Made by a program: the position numbers and the translations under genes. A stretch of 64,000 bases of DNA. It comes from Lepiota brunneoincarnata (Eukaryota > Basidiomycota > Agaricomycetes > Agaricales > Agaricaceae). Shown one piece after another: positions 10,977-23,721 of this stretch. The stretch covers positions 2,046,001 to 2,110,000 of the forward strand of contig JAEBUN010000002.1 in assembly GCA_023014365.1 (NCBI GenBank). The letters run 5' to 3'. Every line of letters begins with the position of its first letter. The stretch's first letter is position 1. A model generated the notes under the pieces. The model made no database searches. It was not told the origin of the DNA and worked only from the letters and a program-made list of their open reading frames with translations.

Positions 10977-12867
10977 TTAGGCGAAATAGCGACATACCCT
11001 TCCCAATTTCTGCAACCCCTGACGTAAATCCTCTTTCAAGTCCTGAGGGGTTACAAGAGTGGAAGATCTCAGAAGCCGGATATCAAATTCACTGTTGGGG
11101 TACGAACCTCGAGCTCTTCGACACCAATACTTAAACGAACGATATTAGGGTCTGCACCAGGGTCACTGCCCAATCTATGTTCAACGAGGGACTCGACACC
11201 CCCGAGGCTCGTAGCCGGCTGGTAACGAGACTCTATCAAGCAAATCTGGAACGGAGAGCTCGTGACGAAGGACTGACCACAAAGTACTTCAGCAAGTGTG
11301 GGAGTCGCGCAGCTAATTCAGTAGACGCAAACTTATTCAACACGATCAGCAAGGTGTCTAAACTTTCAATGTGAGTGTCACTCACCTTGACCGCAAAAGT
11401 GGGATTAAATCCACCAGGCATTTGGTTTCGCGGATTGAAGCCCCGTGAGTCTGTCCCTTGGAGAGACGAATGGTAAACCTTTGTGATCAGTCCTCCGGGA
11501 ATCCCTTCAAAGGTCTGGCCTTTGGCAGTCGTCACAGTGGATTGCAACCACTTAGCCAGAGCAGTAGCCGTCTCGGATTGACGGGGAACACGAAGGTGGA
11601 GGGTTTTGAGAGAGCGTAGGAGGAGCCAAGCCTCCAAAGAACCCATGGAACTGCCCAGGAAAACTCGATCGTGGTGTAGCTAAATTCCAATACACTATTA
11701 GGTACCACCAAACCCGGGTACGCGAGGAAGACACTACCTTCCTCCACTCCTCGATTGCCTTGACGACGAGGACACCACAGAGCAAATCAGAATGGCCACC
11801 CAAGTATTTAGTGCCTTTCATCCCCCGTCTTCAGCATACCTTGTTCATCATTGCAGTCTCCACATACCGGAATGCATGATACTGCGTAGGTCGTGTCACC
11901 GGAGCCGTCATAAGGTGTCACACAGAGAGGTCGAATAACCTACCAATCTGCACCAAATTTGAACGGATCTTGGAGGGGGGGAGGAGCAAAGGTGGAATCT
12001 ATCACGAGCTTCCCGCCCACTTTATGGATCTATGCAGTCGGACTGCTCAGTGCTGCTACGTCAATGGTATAGGTGATTCCATGTGTACCTTGTCTGCGTA
12101 ATGCTGAATGTCTCTGGATTAAAACATTATGAGTTCGACAATCTCAACAAAGAAGCCGGTTCATGCTTTACCTGGCTTCGCCGTAAGGGTTGACCGGCGT
12201 CTCCAGCCAACACAAATCTCCTGGTCTGTATTCGGCGTCCAGATCGATGACTTCAACCTCTGGGCGCGACCTTCTATATATCGCGATGCTGGCATGACAA
12301 CCATGGTAGCCCTCACGAACAGCAATACGCTTAGGCTGATAGTGAACCATGGCCTTTCAAAGACAAAATGAGGGATAATCAATACTTGTTCGCAGAAAAC
12401 TGGGGCTACCAACAGCATATACGGAGTTCAGACCCGATGAGTAGGTCAAGGCATATCCATTCTGCAACCGACGATCAAGAGTTCGTGAGTATCCTCGTCT
12501 TGCGACAGTCTGCGAGCAAACCTACTAAAACCTTGCTCAAGATATGTTCCGCTCGACTGGAGGGCTCCTGCGTATAACGGGAGTACATGTGCCTTTCGGG
12601 GATCCTTGGGTCAACCTGGGCGTATGGTTTCACGCCTTCACCCGGATGAGGATTCCTGAAGGCTGTCCAGCATGATCGTCAACATGGTGCGGCGCCCCGT
12701 CGTACTTCTGGGGGTTAAGAGTGCATCAGGAGGTAAAACAACTCACTCGTCGAGACGGAAATCGAGGGCGCTACCGCTCCTCCAGCTCCTTTAAAGTAAG
12801 GAACATCGCTATCTCCATGGATGAGGACTGTTCCACTGAGTTTTCCGTTTCTCTTGGGGGCAGCCAT
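10977..12867 (-). CDS. PLP-dependent Cys/Met metabolism enzyme
   Basis: Fold-type I PLP enzyme of the cystathionine synthase/lyase superfamily. It starts MAAPKRNGKLSGTVLIHGD at 12867, then VAPSISVS. YTQEPSSRAEHILSKVL and NGYALTYSSGLNSVYA (about 12400-12570) match the conserved ring-stacking and cofactor region. DLCWLETPVNPYGEA (about 12170) is the Asp/Glu-T-P-x-NP motif. The Schiff-base lysine is in GTKYLGGHSDLLCGVL (about 11770-11820). MGSLEAWLLLRSLKTLHLR, NPRNQMPGGFNPTFAV and PATSLGGVESLVEHRLG complete the C-terminal domain. The closest match in memory is the uncharacterised YHR112C-like branch, so the precise reaction is not assigned. The C-terminus after QGLQKLG may contain one more intron. 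Confidence 0.85.
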
Positions 12868-13279
12868 GTTATTCCAACTATGTCGGGGACAGAACAAAGG
12901 ACCCTGCCGGATGCGCTGTCCTTAGCACTGAGGTAGAAAGACAAACCGATTGAGCGATTACGGCGGCAATTAAAGCTGGGTCACAGGACACCATGACCCT
13001 ATCTGTGAAGAATTCGAGAAAACTGCGGATCTCTTTAAGGGATTTCAAAGAACATCGAAACCTTGTGGATTACCCATGGCCACACGTTTCCTGCATGCCG
13101 GGCAACATTCAATCAAATATATCGTCTGCTTCACACAGTCTGGCCGCCTATCAAACCTTACCAACTATTGCAGATAAACTTTCACCACATCTGCTTTTCG
13201 GGAATTTAGATGGATGATGGAATATTATTGTACCACAGCGCACTGGGAATTGAAACTATTACGAGCGACGGATCGTCGG
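12868..13279. other. Tandem intergenic spacer
   Basis: Spacer between the Cys/Met enzyme start and the upstream zinc-cluster gene stop. It should hold the promoter of the former and the 3' end of the latter. No other feature seen. Confidence 0.4.
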
Positions 13280-16200
13280 TCAACGGAAAGCGACCTGAGA
13301 AGGAATTCTGTTTCCAAAAGGGACTGAGCCCGAGCTATTACCACCAGCCTGACCCGCCGGGACAGAGGTATTCGCGTTCATGAGACCCGATTGACGCATA
13401 AAGGAGATCCACTGTTCGTCCATGCCAGATTCGCCAGACATCATCATCCCAAGATCTATCAGTTGTGCATTCTCTGGTGAGTATGTCTTCGCATCAGACC
13501 CCAGGACATTCACTACAGAAGAAGCTGGAGCTGAGGCCATCGACGGATAGGAAAACTCTGGATGTTTTCCGTAAGAGCCGGCAGTGGGAAGAACGGTGAC
13601 CGGACTGCTCTGCGACTGGTGGGGGTTGTTGCCAGTTTGGCCATGTATTCGGGTAGATGTTGGAGGTGTCCTCCTGCACTGGCGGCTGCTGTATCCCGTA
13701 TGCGATGTCTGGATTCTGCGACTGATGTTTAATGGTTCGATTTGTCTTAGTGATCGCAGGACGCTGACTCACAGGTAGTAATGTGGTACCAGAGGATGGG
13801 GGAGGAAACGCAGAGAGGTACTCCACGAGTGATGGGTGGATTTCAGGCAGCGATCCATCAGTTACGGTGGATGAACTGCGCGAAATCTCGTTCTCGGGAT
13901 TCGACGAACTCGAAATCGTTGAGCCGGGCGAGGCGGATGAAACTGTTGCAATGCTAGATCTCTTTCCCTTGTTAATAGACAAGAGACGAGTCACTAAAAT
14001 GCGCGTCTGGCCTCCGAATAACGCAAGTTCATCATCGCCATAGTCAGGTTTATTTAATGTCAGGGCGTGGCTCGTCGGCGGATTGCCACTTCGGAACTGT
14101 GAGTAAACCTGGAAGGCTTTTTGCCGCAATTCGTAAAGGATCGCCTAGATTACATGGAAGCGATGAATTCCGTGAGGTTGGTACACACGTTTTTCAAATG
14201 CTTACCGATCCACTACGTGCTCTGCGGGAGTGGGTGGCCCCTTTTTCGAACAGATCGCAGGCCAAACCAAGTTCAATAAACGCACTAGGTGCCATACTTG
14301 ATGATGGGGATCGCGTCACGATGGACCCAACGATAATCTTCAGATAAAATCAAAGATATATAGGGTTGACGATAAGACACGCTTACGGCTGCAGAGAAAA
14401 CTATCCGACGGCGTCAGTATCCGGATAGGCCAAGCATGACATGAAGGGGCACGAACGATGCGTCCAGATACCCCACCATCTACAACATAGTTCGGGGAAA
14501 CGATCAAAATGATTTAAACTGCCTTTTATGACACCTGAAGCACATCGATATGCGGCTAGGAATGACGGAGCATATGGACTCCTCAAAGGGTTTACCTGGG
14601 TGGTCCAGCATCGCCTGAGCAAACCAACTCCTATGAATGTACAACAAAGCTCGAATTCGTTGATTAGACGCGGCGACGTCAAGTGCACGATTGCACTCAC
14701 TAACAGAGCGGAATTGTCCAAGGATGCAGCCACGCATATAGACCGATGGTGTAAAGTGCTCTTCCTCGGGACTCATGAATACATTCAGGTGAGGTGGGAG
14801 CCTCTTTTCGCGGACCTTACGGTCGAGCTCTAGAATGGTTCTATACTGCGGTGCCTCTGCTGTTAGTGTCTGCTCGAGCACGGACGATACGATATCCCTG
14901 CAGAATTCATATTTCCATTGACAGCCTACATCGTACGTCGGCCAGAGGTGAGGAAGCAGGGTGCCCTGAACTCACATCCTACAAGCATATTTCCATTCTC
15001 ATCCAGTGTAGCCTCATTGTCTTCAGGTAGCTCACAGTCGACGTAGGAAAGCCGGATGCTTGGTGGTCGACCTAGCGCCATCGACTTTGCTTAGAATCAG
15101 CGGAATGATGATGCTGCGAAAAAAGGATGGCCCTGACATACGTAGAAGAAATCTACCGATGTTGTCTCCCAAAACAGCGAGCGTCTTCTTTGCACCGTTT
15201 TGGCATCCATATTCCACCTTGCGCTGTCACGGTCTGCAAGATGCCTCAGAAAAGAGTCATAGGCCGGGCAAGTGGCAGTGTTCACGTACGCAGTCCAAGC
15301 TACAAGACAAGATAGGTGAAATAAGGAAGTATAAGATAAAAAGACCAGCGTACGCTCTGCGCTAATTTGGCTCCGAGGGAAGTGAGTGCCCACTGGCATT
15401 GTGTGAGAGGAGATAGGAGCGTCAAAAATGAACCAAACCTACTGAGCTATCCATGGTATATCTTTTCCCTGCCATGCCATGATATAATGCCATCAAAAGC
15501 ACCGCCTGAACAGTTGCAACCTCCGGGGAGTCAAAAATTGAACGTAGGGCAAGAGAGGCTCGACTCAGATGGTAGTACACCTCGGCTTCTTTGCTGTCTA
15601 GATCAACAATTATGCTGAGATCTATCTGGAGGAATATGAAGACTGACATGGTTCAATAGTCAGGTCGACGAGGGAACCCAGTGCAAATATTAGATATAGC
15701 ACGGCGAGCTTATGGGGAGATACGCTGTCCAGCACCACGTTCTTTTCAGATTGTTTTGATTTGAGTGCCCGATACGTGGGAGCCAAAATATCATCAATGA
15801 TCTCGTCTCGTTTAAGAGGGTGGAACGTCCACGCCGCTTGTTCTAGATATGTCTCGCAGAGTGTCCATGCTCGGGGCTGTTCCGGCAGATGCGAATACAA
15901 AAGGTCGAGCGCCTCGTAAAGGTTTGTCTCGACGCCGAAGGGGAAGGAAGTAGAAAGTCGAGTAACATCCACAGACACTGTAGATGACTCTTCCTCTTCT
16001 TGCGAGAGGGTCTCGTATTCTGCTCCTGCCTATTTTCGCGTCAGAGAGTGGGGTTGGTGGGGACGACGAGGGGATGGACTCGCCAGGAATAGGGTCTATC
16101 ATAAAAATGAGTGCTGAGATCTCCGACATCAACTACAACCTACCTCAGATCCAGCAGACGGACCGAAATATTTTCCATCCCCCCGATCACCGATAGTCAT

Positions 16201-16872
16201 AGTCCCTATAGCATCAATGGATTCGACGGAGGGTGAGGGAAAGGGATTATATTTTTCGGGTGTATAGCCCTTTTCGGGACCGAACTTGATCGCCAACAGG
16301 TCATCACGCAATAAAGGGTGCGGTTCATTTGAGACACCGGACTGAAAAATGGCCAATGCGTCCTCCAACTGTCGTATTCGCTGGCCCATCTCAGCTATCT
16401 TGGTGTGAAGCTGTGTCGTGTCTGCAAGAACAAATCTACGGTCGTGTTGTCACTGGCTCGGATTAGTTGTGTGCAGAAGCACAGAATCATACCTTGTCCC
16501 TTGCCCTGTGGATAGGCTTCCGTTGGGGCAGATAGAAGGGCAGCCCCTTCGAACTAGAATATGATGTCATTCTCCTTCCCTGGAACCTGGGTCAGCAAAA
16601 CTCACCGCAGGAGCTACAAGGTAACTTCTTGTCGCACTTTAATTTCAATCTATTACAAGCCAGATGGGCGCCAATTCTACAGACGGGGGAGACAACGCTC
16701 ACCGTCTACATTCTGCGCAGGAGATCTGGACGCGGTAAGAGATGAGACCTGATGGTAGTAGGATGCTGATTCTCACTTCGCCGCGGGCCCTCCGCAGGTC
16801 TATTTCATCTTCACTCGTCAACTTGCGTGAGGCGCGACGGGACTGGAGACCTTGCGGGGAGTCAACAGGCAT
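13280..16872 (-). CDS. Zn2Cys6 fungal-specific transcription factor
   Basis: Nuclear DNA-binding regulator. It starts MPVDSPQGLQSRRASRKL at 16872. The binuclear cluster is assembled over introns: CAECRR, then LKLKCDKKLPCSSC, then VRRGCPSICP, giving all six cysteines. A coiled region IAEMGQRIRQLEDALAIFQ follows. The fungal_trans middle homology region includes AWTLCETYLEQAAWTFHP, YYHLSRASLALRSIFD and RRRSLFWETTSVDFFY. Downstream is MRGCILGQFRSVS, then a Ser/Pro/Gln-rich tail ending with MDEQWISFMRQSGLM. The tail needs a one-base shift at the G5 run at 13621-13625 to join its two open frames. The target pathway is not deducible. Confidence 0.85.
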
Positions 16873-17236
16873 GGTCCAACCACTGCCCGACTAATAGACG
16901 CTGAACAACGAAGAATAGTAAGAACGGAACTCCCGGTGGGGGAAACCGAGTATGATGGTGTGAGTGGTGAGCTGAGTGAGGCTTAGGCTGTGGATGAGGA
17001 GTGCGTGACAAAGATGGGGGGCAGGGATCTGGCCGTCCTGGCGAAGCGTGAACGTTTCGGAGTCTTAATGATTTAATCTCGTCACGGGATCCCGGAACGA
17101 TCCCAGATTGATGGAGAGATCTGGTGAGTCGATAGCCACGCGAGCCTTGTGTCACCAATTTAAATTTAATCATCCCCTTCGACGCGTCAACTTTGCTGTT
17201 CAACTTTGTCTCACTCTTCCATCCTCTTCCTCACTC
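16873..17236. promoter_or_regulatory. Divergent promoter region
   Basis: Shared upstream region of the zinc-cluster regulator (minus) and the secreted expansin-like protein (plus). It contains an AT-rich patch around 17155-17172 and a pyrimidine-rich stretch before the plus-strand start. No specific operator is recognised. Confidence 0.4.
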
Positions 17237-18118
17237 ATGCATGGTCTATCTGTTCCTTTGTGTGTGCTCGTGGTTATATCTTCAATGTTTGGGTTTGCGG
17301 CGGGTAAACCTAGCCCTACGAGAGCCGTCGGAATACAGAAATACACCCACGCTCATTCCCTTGGCGAGAACTACGAGTTTAGTCCACGGGACGGCTGGGA
17401 GATGGTTAATGTCACCAACCTTCAGTACAAGTATCGTCGTGGGTCGCCTGCCCGAAGAGTTGGCCACTTGCCCACACACGATAACAAGGGTGTTGGGCGG
17501 ATGGCAAAGGACGTCATAGATAAGGTCTTAGAAGCAATGAAAGGAATAGGAAAACCGGAACCTGTCACTATCACCTGGTGAGTCGGAAAAGAAACAACAT
17601 ACTGTTGAGATCACTAGAAAATAGTAGGTATACCGGTCATGATTTGTTGAATCCAAGCTGCTGGCCCAAGGCGGGCTGGGCACCGACGGTAAGCAAGTTT
17701 GGCCCTGACAAAGTCCACGGGAGTGACTCGTTCCAGGACGAATCGTTTGCATGTGCCCTCACATTGGAGGGTTGGAAAGACCGGCCCAAGTGCTTCAAAT
17801 TCCTCGAATGTAGGTCGTGTCTTTGTTTGGGTTTCTTCAAGAAATTGACACAGGTCCAGTATGTTCAAACCCCCGCAAGTGTGTGTTCGTACGGGTCATC
17901 GATACCTGTGCTGGTTGCGCCAAAGGCTCAAAGCATGTTGACCTCACCAAAGCTGCCTTCAGTGGCCTCGCGGATTTGAGACAAGGCGTTCTCACTGTTC
18001 ATATGAGGCCAGCGACTGATCCACCGGAGTGGTAAGATGGCAATCTGCGTGCGTCTCCGTTGAATGCTGACCATCACCACCCAGGCATTCATGCCTCTGG
18101 GGACCACAACACGCCTAA
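17237..18118 (+). CDS. Secreted expansin-like double-psi beta-barrel protein
   Basis: Small secreted protein of the RlpA/barwin/expansin-like family. Members often act on or bind cell-wall polysaccharide, but activity is not proven. It starts MHGLSVPLCVLVVISSMFG, a clear signal peptide ending near AAGKPSP. The barrel is built from several exons: YTGHDLLNPSCWPKAGWAPT (about 17630-17690), DESFACALTLEGWKDRPKC (17735-17795), and NPRKCVFVRVIDTCAGCAKG (about 17870-17930) with HVDLTKAAFSGLADL. The VIDTCAGC block and HVDLT are family hallmarks. A last exon after a 53-nt intron adds WHSCLWGPQHA and the stop at 18116-18118. Cysteines are paired, as expected for export. Confidence 0.85.
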
Positions 18119-18233
18119 TCGCATAGCACGCTCGAAGGAGCAACAGACTGTATACCGGCAACTAATTTGGAAACCTAGGTAATGGCGCTGTCAACAATTC
18201 ATAGATTTGTATGTAGTCGTATAGTAAACATCA

Positions 18234-21200
18234 CTACGCTTTGAGGTTGATCCTCTTTCGTTTCTTGCCTTCTGCAATACGAGCGCGAACCTTCTCTTCA
18301 TCCCAATCTTCCTCTTCGTAGAATTGAGCTGTCCGTTCGGCTTCGTTTCTCCGTTTCATGTACTGCAGAGCAGCAAGATTGTAGCCTATCATGTCTTTCT
18401 GTCTCTGAAGGGCGGCTCGAAGGTGTTTCCTCAGAGGAATGAGGGTGGTCCTCATGATACGATTTGCTACAATTTGATGGTGATGGATCTTCAGAAGGAA
18501 AAACATGATGTGGGAAACCAGAGGAATGTTCCACTCCTGAGTGAATGTGGTTAATTTCGGCTCCAAAATCGGCCAAGAGTGGGGAACCACACCTTCTCTG
18601 CCCAAGCATTCAGATAATACATCAACGACACAACTTTTCCAAAAGGGAGGACAAGCAAAGCGTCATGAAGGGCTGCGCTCTGCACTTTCTCGACCACTCG
18701 CAAAACATACGCGTCTGGCTCTAGATCATATGCGGCAAGAACAGGGTTCTTGGGGGGCGGCTGTAGCTTCATGGGATCACCTTCAGGCAACTTGGCCGTC
18801 GTTTCTTCGTACTCGCGGAATGCATCCCGTTCATTGTCTGCGAGCTCCAGTGCTTCTATGATTCGTTCGCCGGCCATGAGTGTTTCAGTACTTTGCTTAG
18901 AGACAGTCGTGACCTCTGCTTCAATTCCCTGGGGCCCAGTGCCACCTTCTACGCCGCTACCGATCGGCGCGTCATCTCGATTCATGGCATCTGCGATACC
19001 GTTCTCATAGAGCTGTTCGAGCTCTCGCTCTCGCTCTTCTTCGAGGAAGAGCTGTCCCATAGAATAAGAGATGTGCAGGCAAAGGGGACCTAGAATTAGC
19101 TTCTACTCACAGGCTCATCGAGTTTCTCCCAAACTCGTATCGACTTATCCTGTGATCCAGTGACGACAAAGTTACCATGATGGCTCACCGCCAGCGCCCA
19201 TATTCCGCCATGGTGTCCGTCAAGCTTTTGTATGCCTTCAAACTAGAAACAATATGGTCAGCAGAATGCAGGGCGGCTCTTTTTGAAAAGAGTTCGGACC
19301 TTGTCGCCGTCCCAATACTTGAGCATTTTGTCCTTGCCGACCGTCCAGAAGTAATGTGAACCCTTCTCAAATGCGACTTGCATCACACTTTCTTCGTGAG
19401 CGAATATTGACCTGTGACAGTCACCGAAGTCTAATCCCCAGATCTTAACGTTCTTGTCTGCCGAGCAGGTTACGATGAGCTTAGAATCATCCGAAATATC
19501 CATTGCTAGCACAGGAAGCTGCGCATGACAATCTGCATCAGCATAAATCCACTGTCTAAATAGAAAATCTCAACTTTGTGGCCGTATAGAGATAGGAAAA
19601 ACTTGAGTGTGTCTTGGTAAAATACTTTAACCGTCGAGTCCAAGAGGGCGACGGCAAGGAGTTTGCCGTCGGGACTGTACCGTACAGAGAGCACTTCGTC
19701 CGTCATTTTGAGTGTTCGGATGTGGACAAGAGAAACAAGCCTTCCGCTTTGTACCTATAGGCACGTCCCTACACTTAGCCTAGCCCATCCACGGAGGCTC
19801 CAGAGATCGAAAACTCACACTATCACCCGTAGCATCCTTGTGCTCAAATTCCCAAAACTTAATATCCTTGTCGGCACTACCACTAACGAGCGCTTGGCCG
19901 TCTGGTCGGACTTGTATTGACCATACTGTGGCTGTATGAGCTTTAATTGTTTCAATTAATGTTGATGATGCAATATCATAAATGAGGATTTCTCCGCTTT
20001 TTGTTCCTACGGCAACCTGGTATGTCGATTGATATGTTTGCTTTGGGGGAAGTAGGATGCACTCACATGTTTATCACCCGGCAGGAAGGTACTGCAGACC
20101 GCATATCCACAGTCCATTGTACGTATACACGAAACTGTTTTCAGATTCCATATTTTGAGAGAGCCATTCGATGCGGAGGCGAGTATCTGGTCATCAGAGC
20201 TTAGACATAACGATCGCACATCCGTTCTATGGCCTGGCCGGTCAACACTGAATAGACGAGTTGCTTCTGGGGGCTCATCCTTCGATTTCGTAGGTGGTGG
20301 CAAGTTGTACACTTCGAGTGCATTGGTGCTTAGTGCAACGAATAACTGTAGTGATATCAGTGATAGTTGCTGGCTGGGGCGGGAGGTGTACCTGAATCCC
20401 TGGTTTTGCGCCCGTTTCATCCGTAGTGAAATCAAACGATCTGATCTTTCCACTAGTGCGGACGACGAGATGTGGGGTGAACTTATCAATTAGCTTGATT
20501 TCGGAGCTATCTTCCTCTAGCTTGTCCTCCCCATCTTTTCCCCGCTTTTTCTTCTCTTGGGCTCTTTTTTTCCGTCTCGCCTGTTTTTTTTGGATCTCTT
20601 CCTCTGTTCGTATCCTGAAAACTTCGACTGACCGGTCATGAGATTGGACGGCGAGGTATGCTTGAGTTGGATGGAAAGAAATGTGAGATACGCGGTGATG
20701 AGAGGCAAGGGGTAGACTAGCGAGGGGACGGATGAATTTCGCAACCTGGGGAATCATGGTATGAGATTGAATAAATCAATTTGGATGAAGGCACACCTCC
20801 CCAGTTTCCGTTTCCTTCAAACCTGCAGCGAGGACTTCCTGATCAATCGTCCACGCCTTCACTTCGCCTTCCCCGCTTCCAGTAAGAAAGAGATCTTGTT
20901 CCTGATTGACACTCAACGACCATGTCTCCGACCGGTGAGCTACGATCGTCTGCACGCAGTGTTGCGTTGAAAGGTCCCAAAACTTGACAAACGTGTCTTT
21001 CCCTGAAGTTAAAAGGTAGCCCGGGGCGGTTGAGGTCGAAGTGGAAGGAAAATCATTTGAGGAAGGGAGGAAATGTATATTAGTTATTTGATCACGGTGC
21101 CCTCGTAACCTGTTGAACGTCAGCGATATTCACGAACGATATTGTCAAGTCTTGGACCTGTATAAACCAGTCTCGCCAACTACATCCCAGACGATGAGGT

Positions 21201-21673
21201 CAGTATCTTGCGAGCCAGATGCAAGCCGAGTTCCTGGTCCGTCGAAGGCGAGAGCCGTCACGGCTTTTTTGTGTCCATTGAACGTCATAGTCACAGATTC
21301 TAATAAAGCATTCCACAGTCGGATTGACCCATCAGCATATCCGACCGCAAAGACGTTTGACTGAGGTGAACATTGAATGCAAGTCACTTCCGCTCGATGA
21401 CCAGTTTCGTGCCACATGGCGAGCTTCGTAGACTTCAGTATTTTTTTCATACCGAGAGTGAATTATTTCTTACCATTTTCCCCTTCTTGATGTCCCATAC
21501 CAAAACGTCTTCCAATGCTGGGACATAGGCCAATTTTCCATCAAAGACCGAATTTGACGATGAACTGCATACCAGTCCAAATGCCTCGAAACAATTTTCA
21601 GATAGTGCGCAGCCAAGAGATATTGAATTCCTTGTACCTGTGTAGGCCCATGCCTCAGATAGCTCTGCACCAT
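18234..21673 (-). CDS. UTP12: U3 snoRNP WD40 protein Utp12/Dip2 (WDR3)
   Basis: Component of the UTP-B module of the small-subunit processome, needed for early pre-18S rRNA processing in the nucleolus. It starts [11 protein letters not shown] at 21673; exon 2 is AFGLVC...VWDIKKGKM. Two beta-propellers are visible, with repeats such as [64 protein letters not shown] and [20 protein letters not shown] basic insert ([18 protein letters not shown], about 20550) and the C-terminal UTP12 domain (18240-18760; [20 protein letters not shown]) follow, ending in a basic tail [10 protein letters not shown]. All frames join by short introns. It shares a 124-bp promoter with the aminopeptidase gene. Confidence 0.92.
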
Positions 21674-21797
21674 GGCGGCCAGAAAATCCCGAATCAATAT
21701 ATTGAATCCAAACTTTTCATCATGCCCACGTGCCATTGCCCAGATTAGCACTGTCTACCCTGCCGGGTGAGCCGATAAATCATCCAATCTTAAGACC

Positions 21798-23603
21798 ATG
21801 ATGGCACCAGAAGCTGCTACTCGCCTCCTCAGGTTCGTTAACGCATCACCGACGCCATTCCACGCGGTACAGAACGCTGTACTTCAGCTCGAGAAGGCCG
21901 GGTTTCAAAAGGTCAATATCACCATATCACTAACATATGTTTCTCATGGGACTACGTTTAACAGATCAAGGAGAAAGACGAGTGGGACAAACAAATTCAG
22001 CCAGGAGGGAAATACTACTTCACGAGGCAGAGTTTCATTACGATATATCGACAAGCTGACTGACATCGGTCTTCACGAATCAGGAATCAGGCTGCCTTGG
22101 TGGCGTTCACACTCCCGCCGAAGTGGCAACATGGCGCGGGTTTGAGTATCGTTGCGACGCACGTCGACAGTCCGAACTTGCGGGTCCGCTCTCATGAGTT
22201 AATACAGAAATCCCTATTAATAACCTCTTGGCATAGATCCGACCCATCTCCAAGCGCAGCAAATCTGGCTATCTGCAAGTAGGTGTGGAAACATACGGAG
22301 GTGGTATCTGGCATTCTTGGTTGGACCGTGATCTCTCGGTGGCTGGTCGTGTCGTCGTTGCTCAACAGTCCGGAGCCTTTGAGTCGAGACTCGTGAAAGT
22401 TGATCGCCCTATCCTGCGAATACCAACATTGGCTATCCACCGTAGGTTAAAAAGGACATCTTGACCGAAGATTTTTTCTCATATCCTTCGCTAGTGGATC
22501 GCAACGTTAATGACAGCTTGAAGTTTAATCAGGAGACAGAGTTTATTCCTATTCTCGGGATGATCGAATCCGAGTTGAACGCGGTTGGTGACAAGGATAG
22601 TGACACCGACGAGCACCCAAGAAGGCCAAAATCGCCCCAGCCAGCATCCAGCATCAAAGAGAATCATCATCCTGCGTTGTTGGCTTTGATCTCTGATGAA
22701 CTGTCCGTTGCACCTGAAGAGATCCATGACTTTGAATTGTGTGTCCTCACTTTGGCCAACTCCCATTTGACAGGATCCTGACAATCCTCTCCCAGGTCGC
22801 TATACGATACCCAGCCATCTGTTCTTGGAGGAATCAACAATGAGTTTATCTTCAGCCCTCGAATGGACAACCTCTTCTCGTCGTACGCCGTTTCTAAACA
22901 TATAAGCAGCCAACAAGCTGATGAACACTTATGCGCAGCTTCTGCGCAGTCGAAGCTCTAGTAGATCACTCGGCTTCACAGCTCTTCCCAACCATTGAAG
23001 GCAATGTGAACGTCATCGCCCTTTTCAATCACGAAGAAATTGGTAGTGTATCTACTTCTGGTGCTATGGGCAGTCTTCTTCCCATGCTCCTCAGCCGCCT
23101 TTCTCCAACACCTCAAACACACGCACAGTCGGTTGCACGTTCCTTCTTGCTTTCGTGCGACATGACCCATGCGGTTCATCCTAACTACACCTCCAAGCAT
23201 GAGGAAAAACATAGGCCGCTCATCAATAGCGGCATCACTATCAAGAACAGCGCGAAACAGCGGTATGCCACAGATGCCGTTTCGTCGTTCATTCTTAAGA
23301 AGATGATTGAGCGACATGGTGGCAAGGTCCAGGAATTCGAGGTCAGGAATGATATGTAGGCCGCGATCCTCTAATTAACAATTCTGTGACCTAACATTTT
23401 ATCTCTGCAGGCCTTGTGGCTCAACGGTGGGACCTTTGCTTTCGCAGATTGGCATTCGAACGGTGGATGTAGGAGCGCCCATGCTCTCCATGCACTCGAT
23501 CCGCGAAACTGCTGGGACCCATGATGTCCAGGCAACAATTGACGTTTTCAAGGCACTGTTCGAAGGATTTGCAGTATTGGATAAGAACCTGACGGTTGAT
23601 TAA
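21798..23603 (+). CDS. APE4: M18 aspartyl aminopeptidase
   Basis: Zinc metallopeptidase removing N-terminal Asp/Glu. It starts [20 protein letters not shown] (or at the second Met). Family motifs in order: [27 protein letters not shown] (metal His/Asp), [43 protein letters not shown] (metal/catalytic Glu), [33 protein letters not shown] and [11 protein letters not shown] (metal His). All five metal and catalytic positions are retained, so an active enzyme is expected. One intron (22027-22083) appears to use a GC donor. Another uses the GTACGC donor so that [10 protein letters not shown] is in frame. Cytosolic or vacuolar location is not determined. Confidence 0.92.
22027..22083 (+). other. 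Candidate GC-AG intron in APE4
   Basis: The conserved peptide [13 protein letters not shown] is only restored if the exon ends at 22026 and resumes at 22084. That gives a 57-nt intron beginning GCAGAG and ending ATCAG. A GT donor two bases further on would shift the frame. GC-AG introns are a known minor class, but their usual donor is closer to GCAAGT. Confidence 0.7.
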
Positions 23604-23721
23604 TTCTTTCGCCGCGCAAGTTATGGAATACCATGTATTATACTTCTAGCATCAAGGTGTAGCAACCGTGAATACACAAGCGGTTAGTGGAGTGGGATAA
23701 ATACAACAGATGCATCATTGG

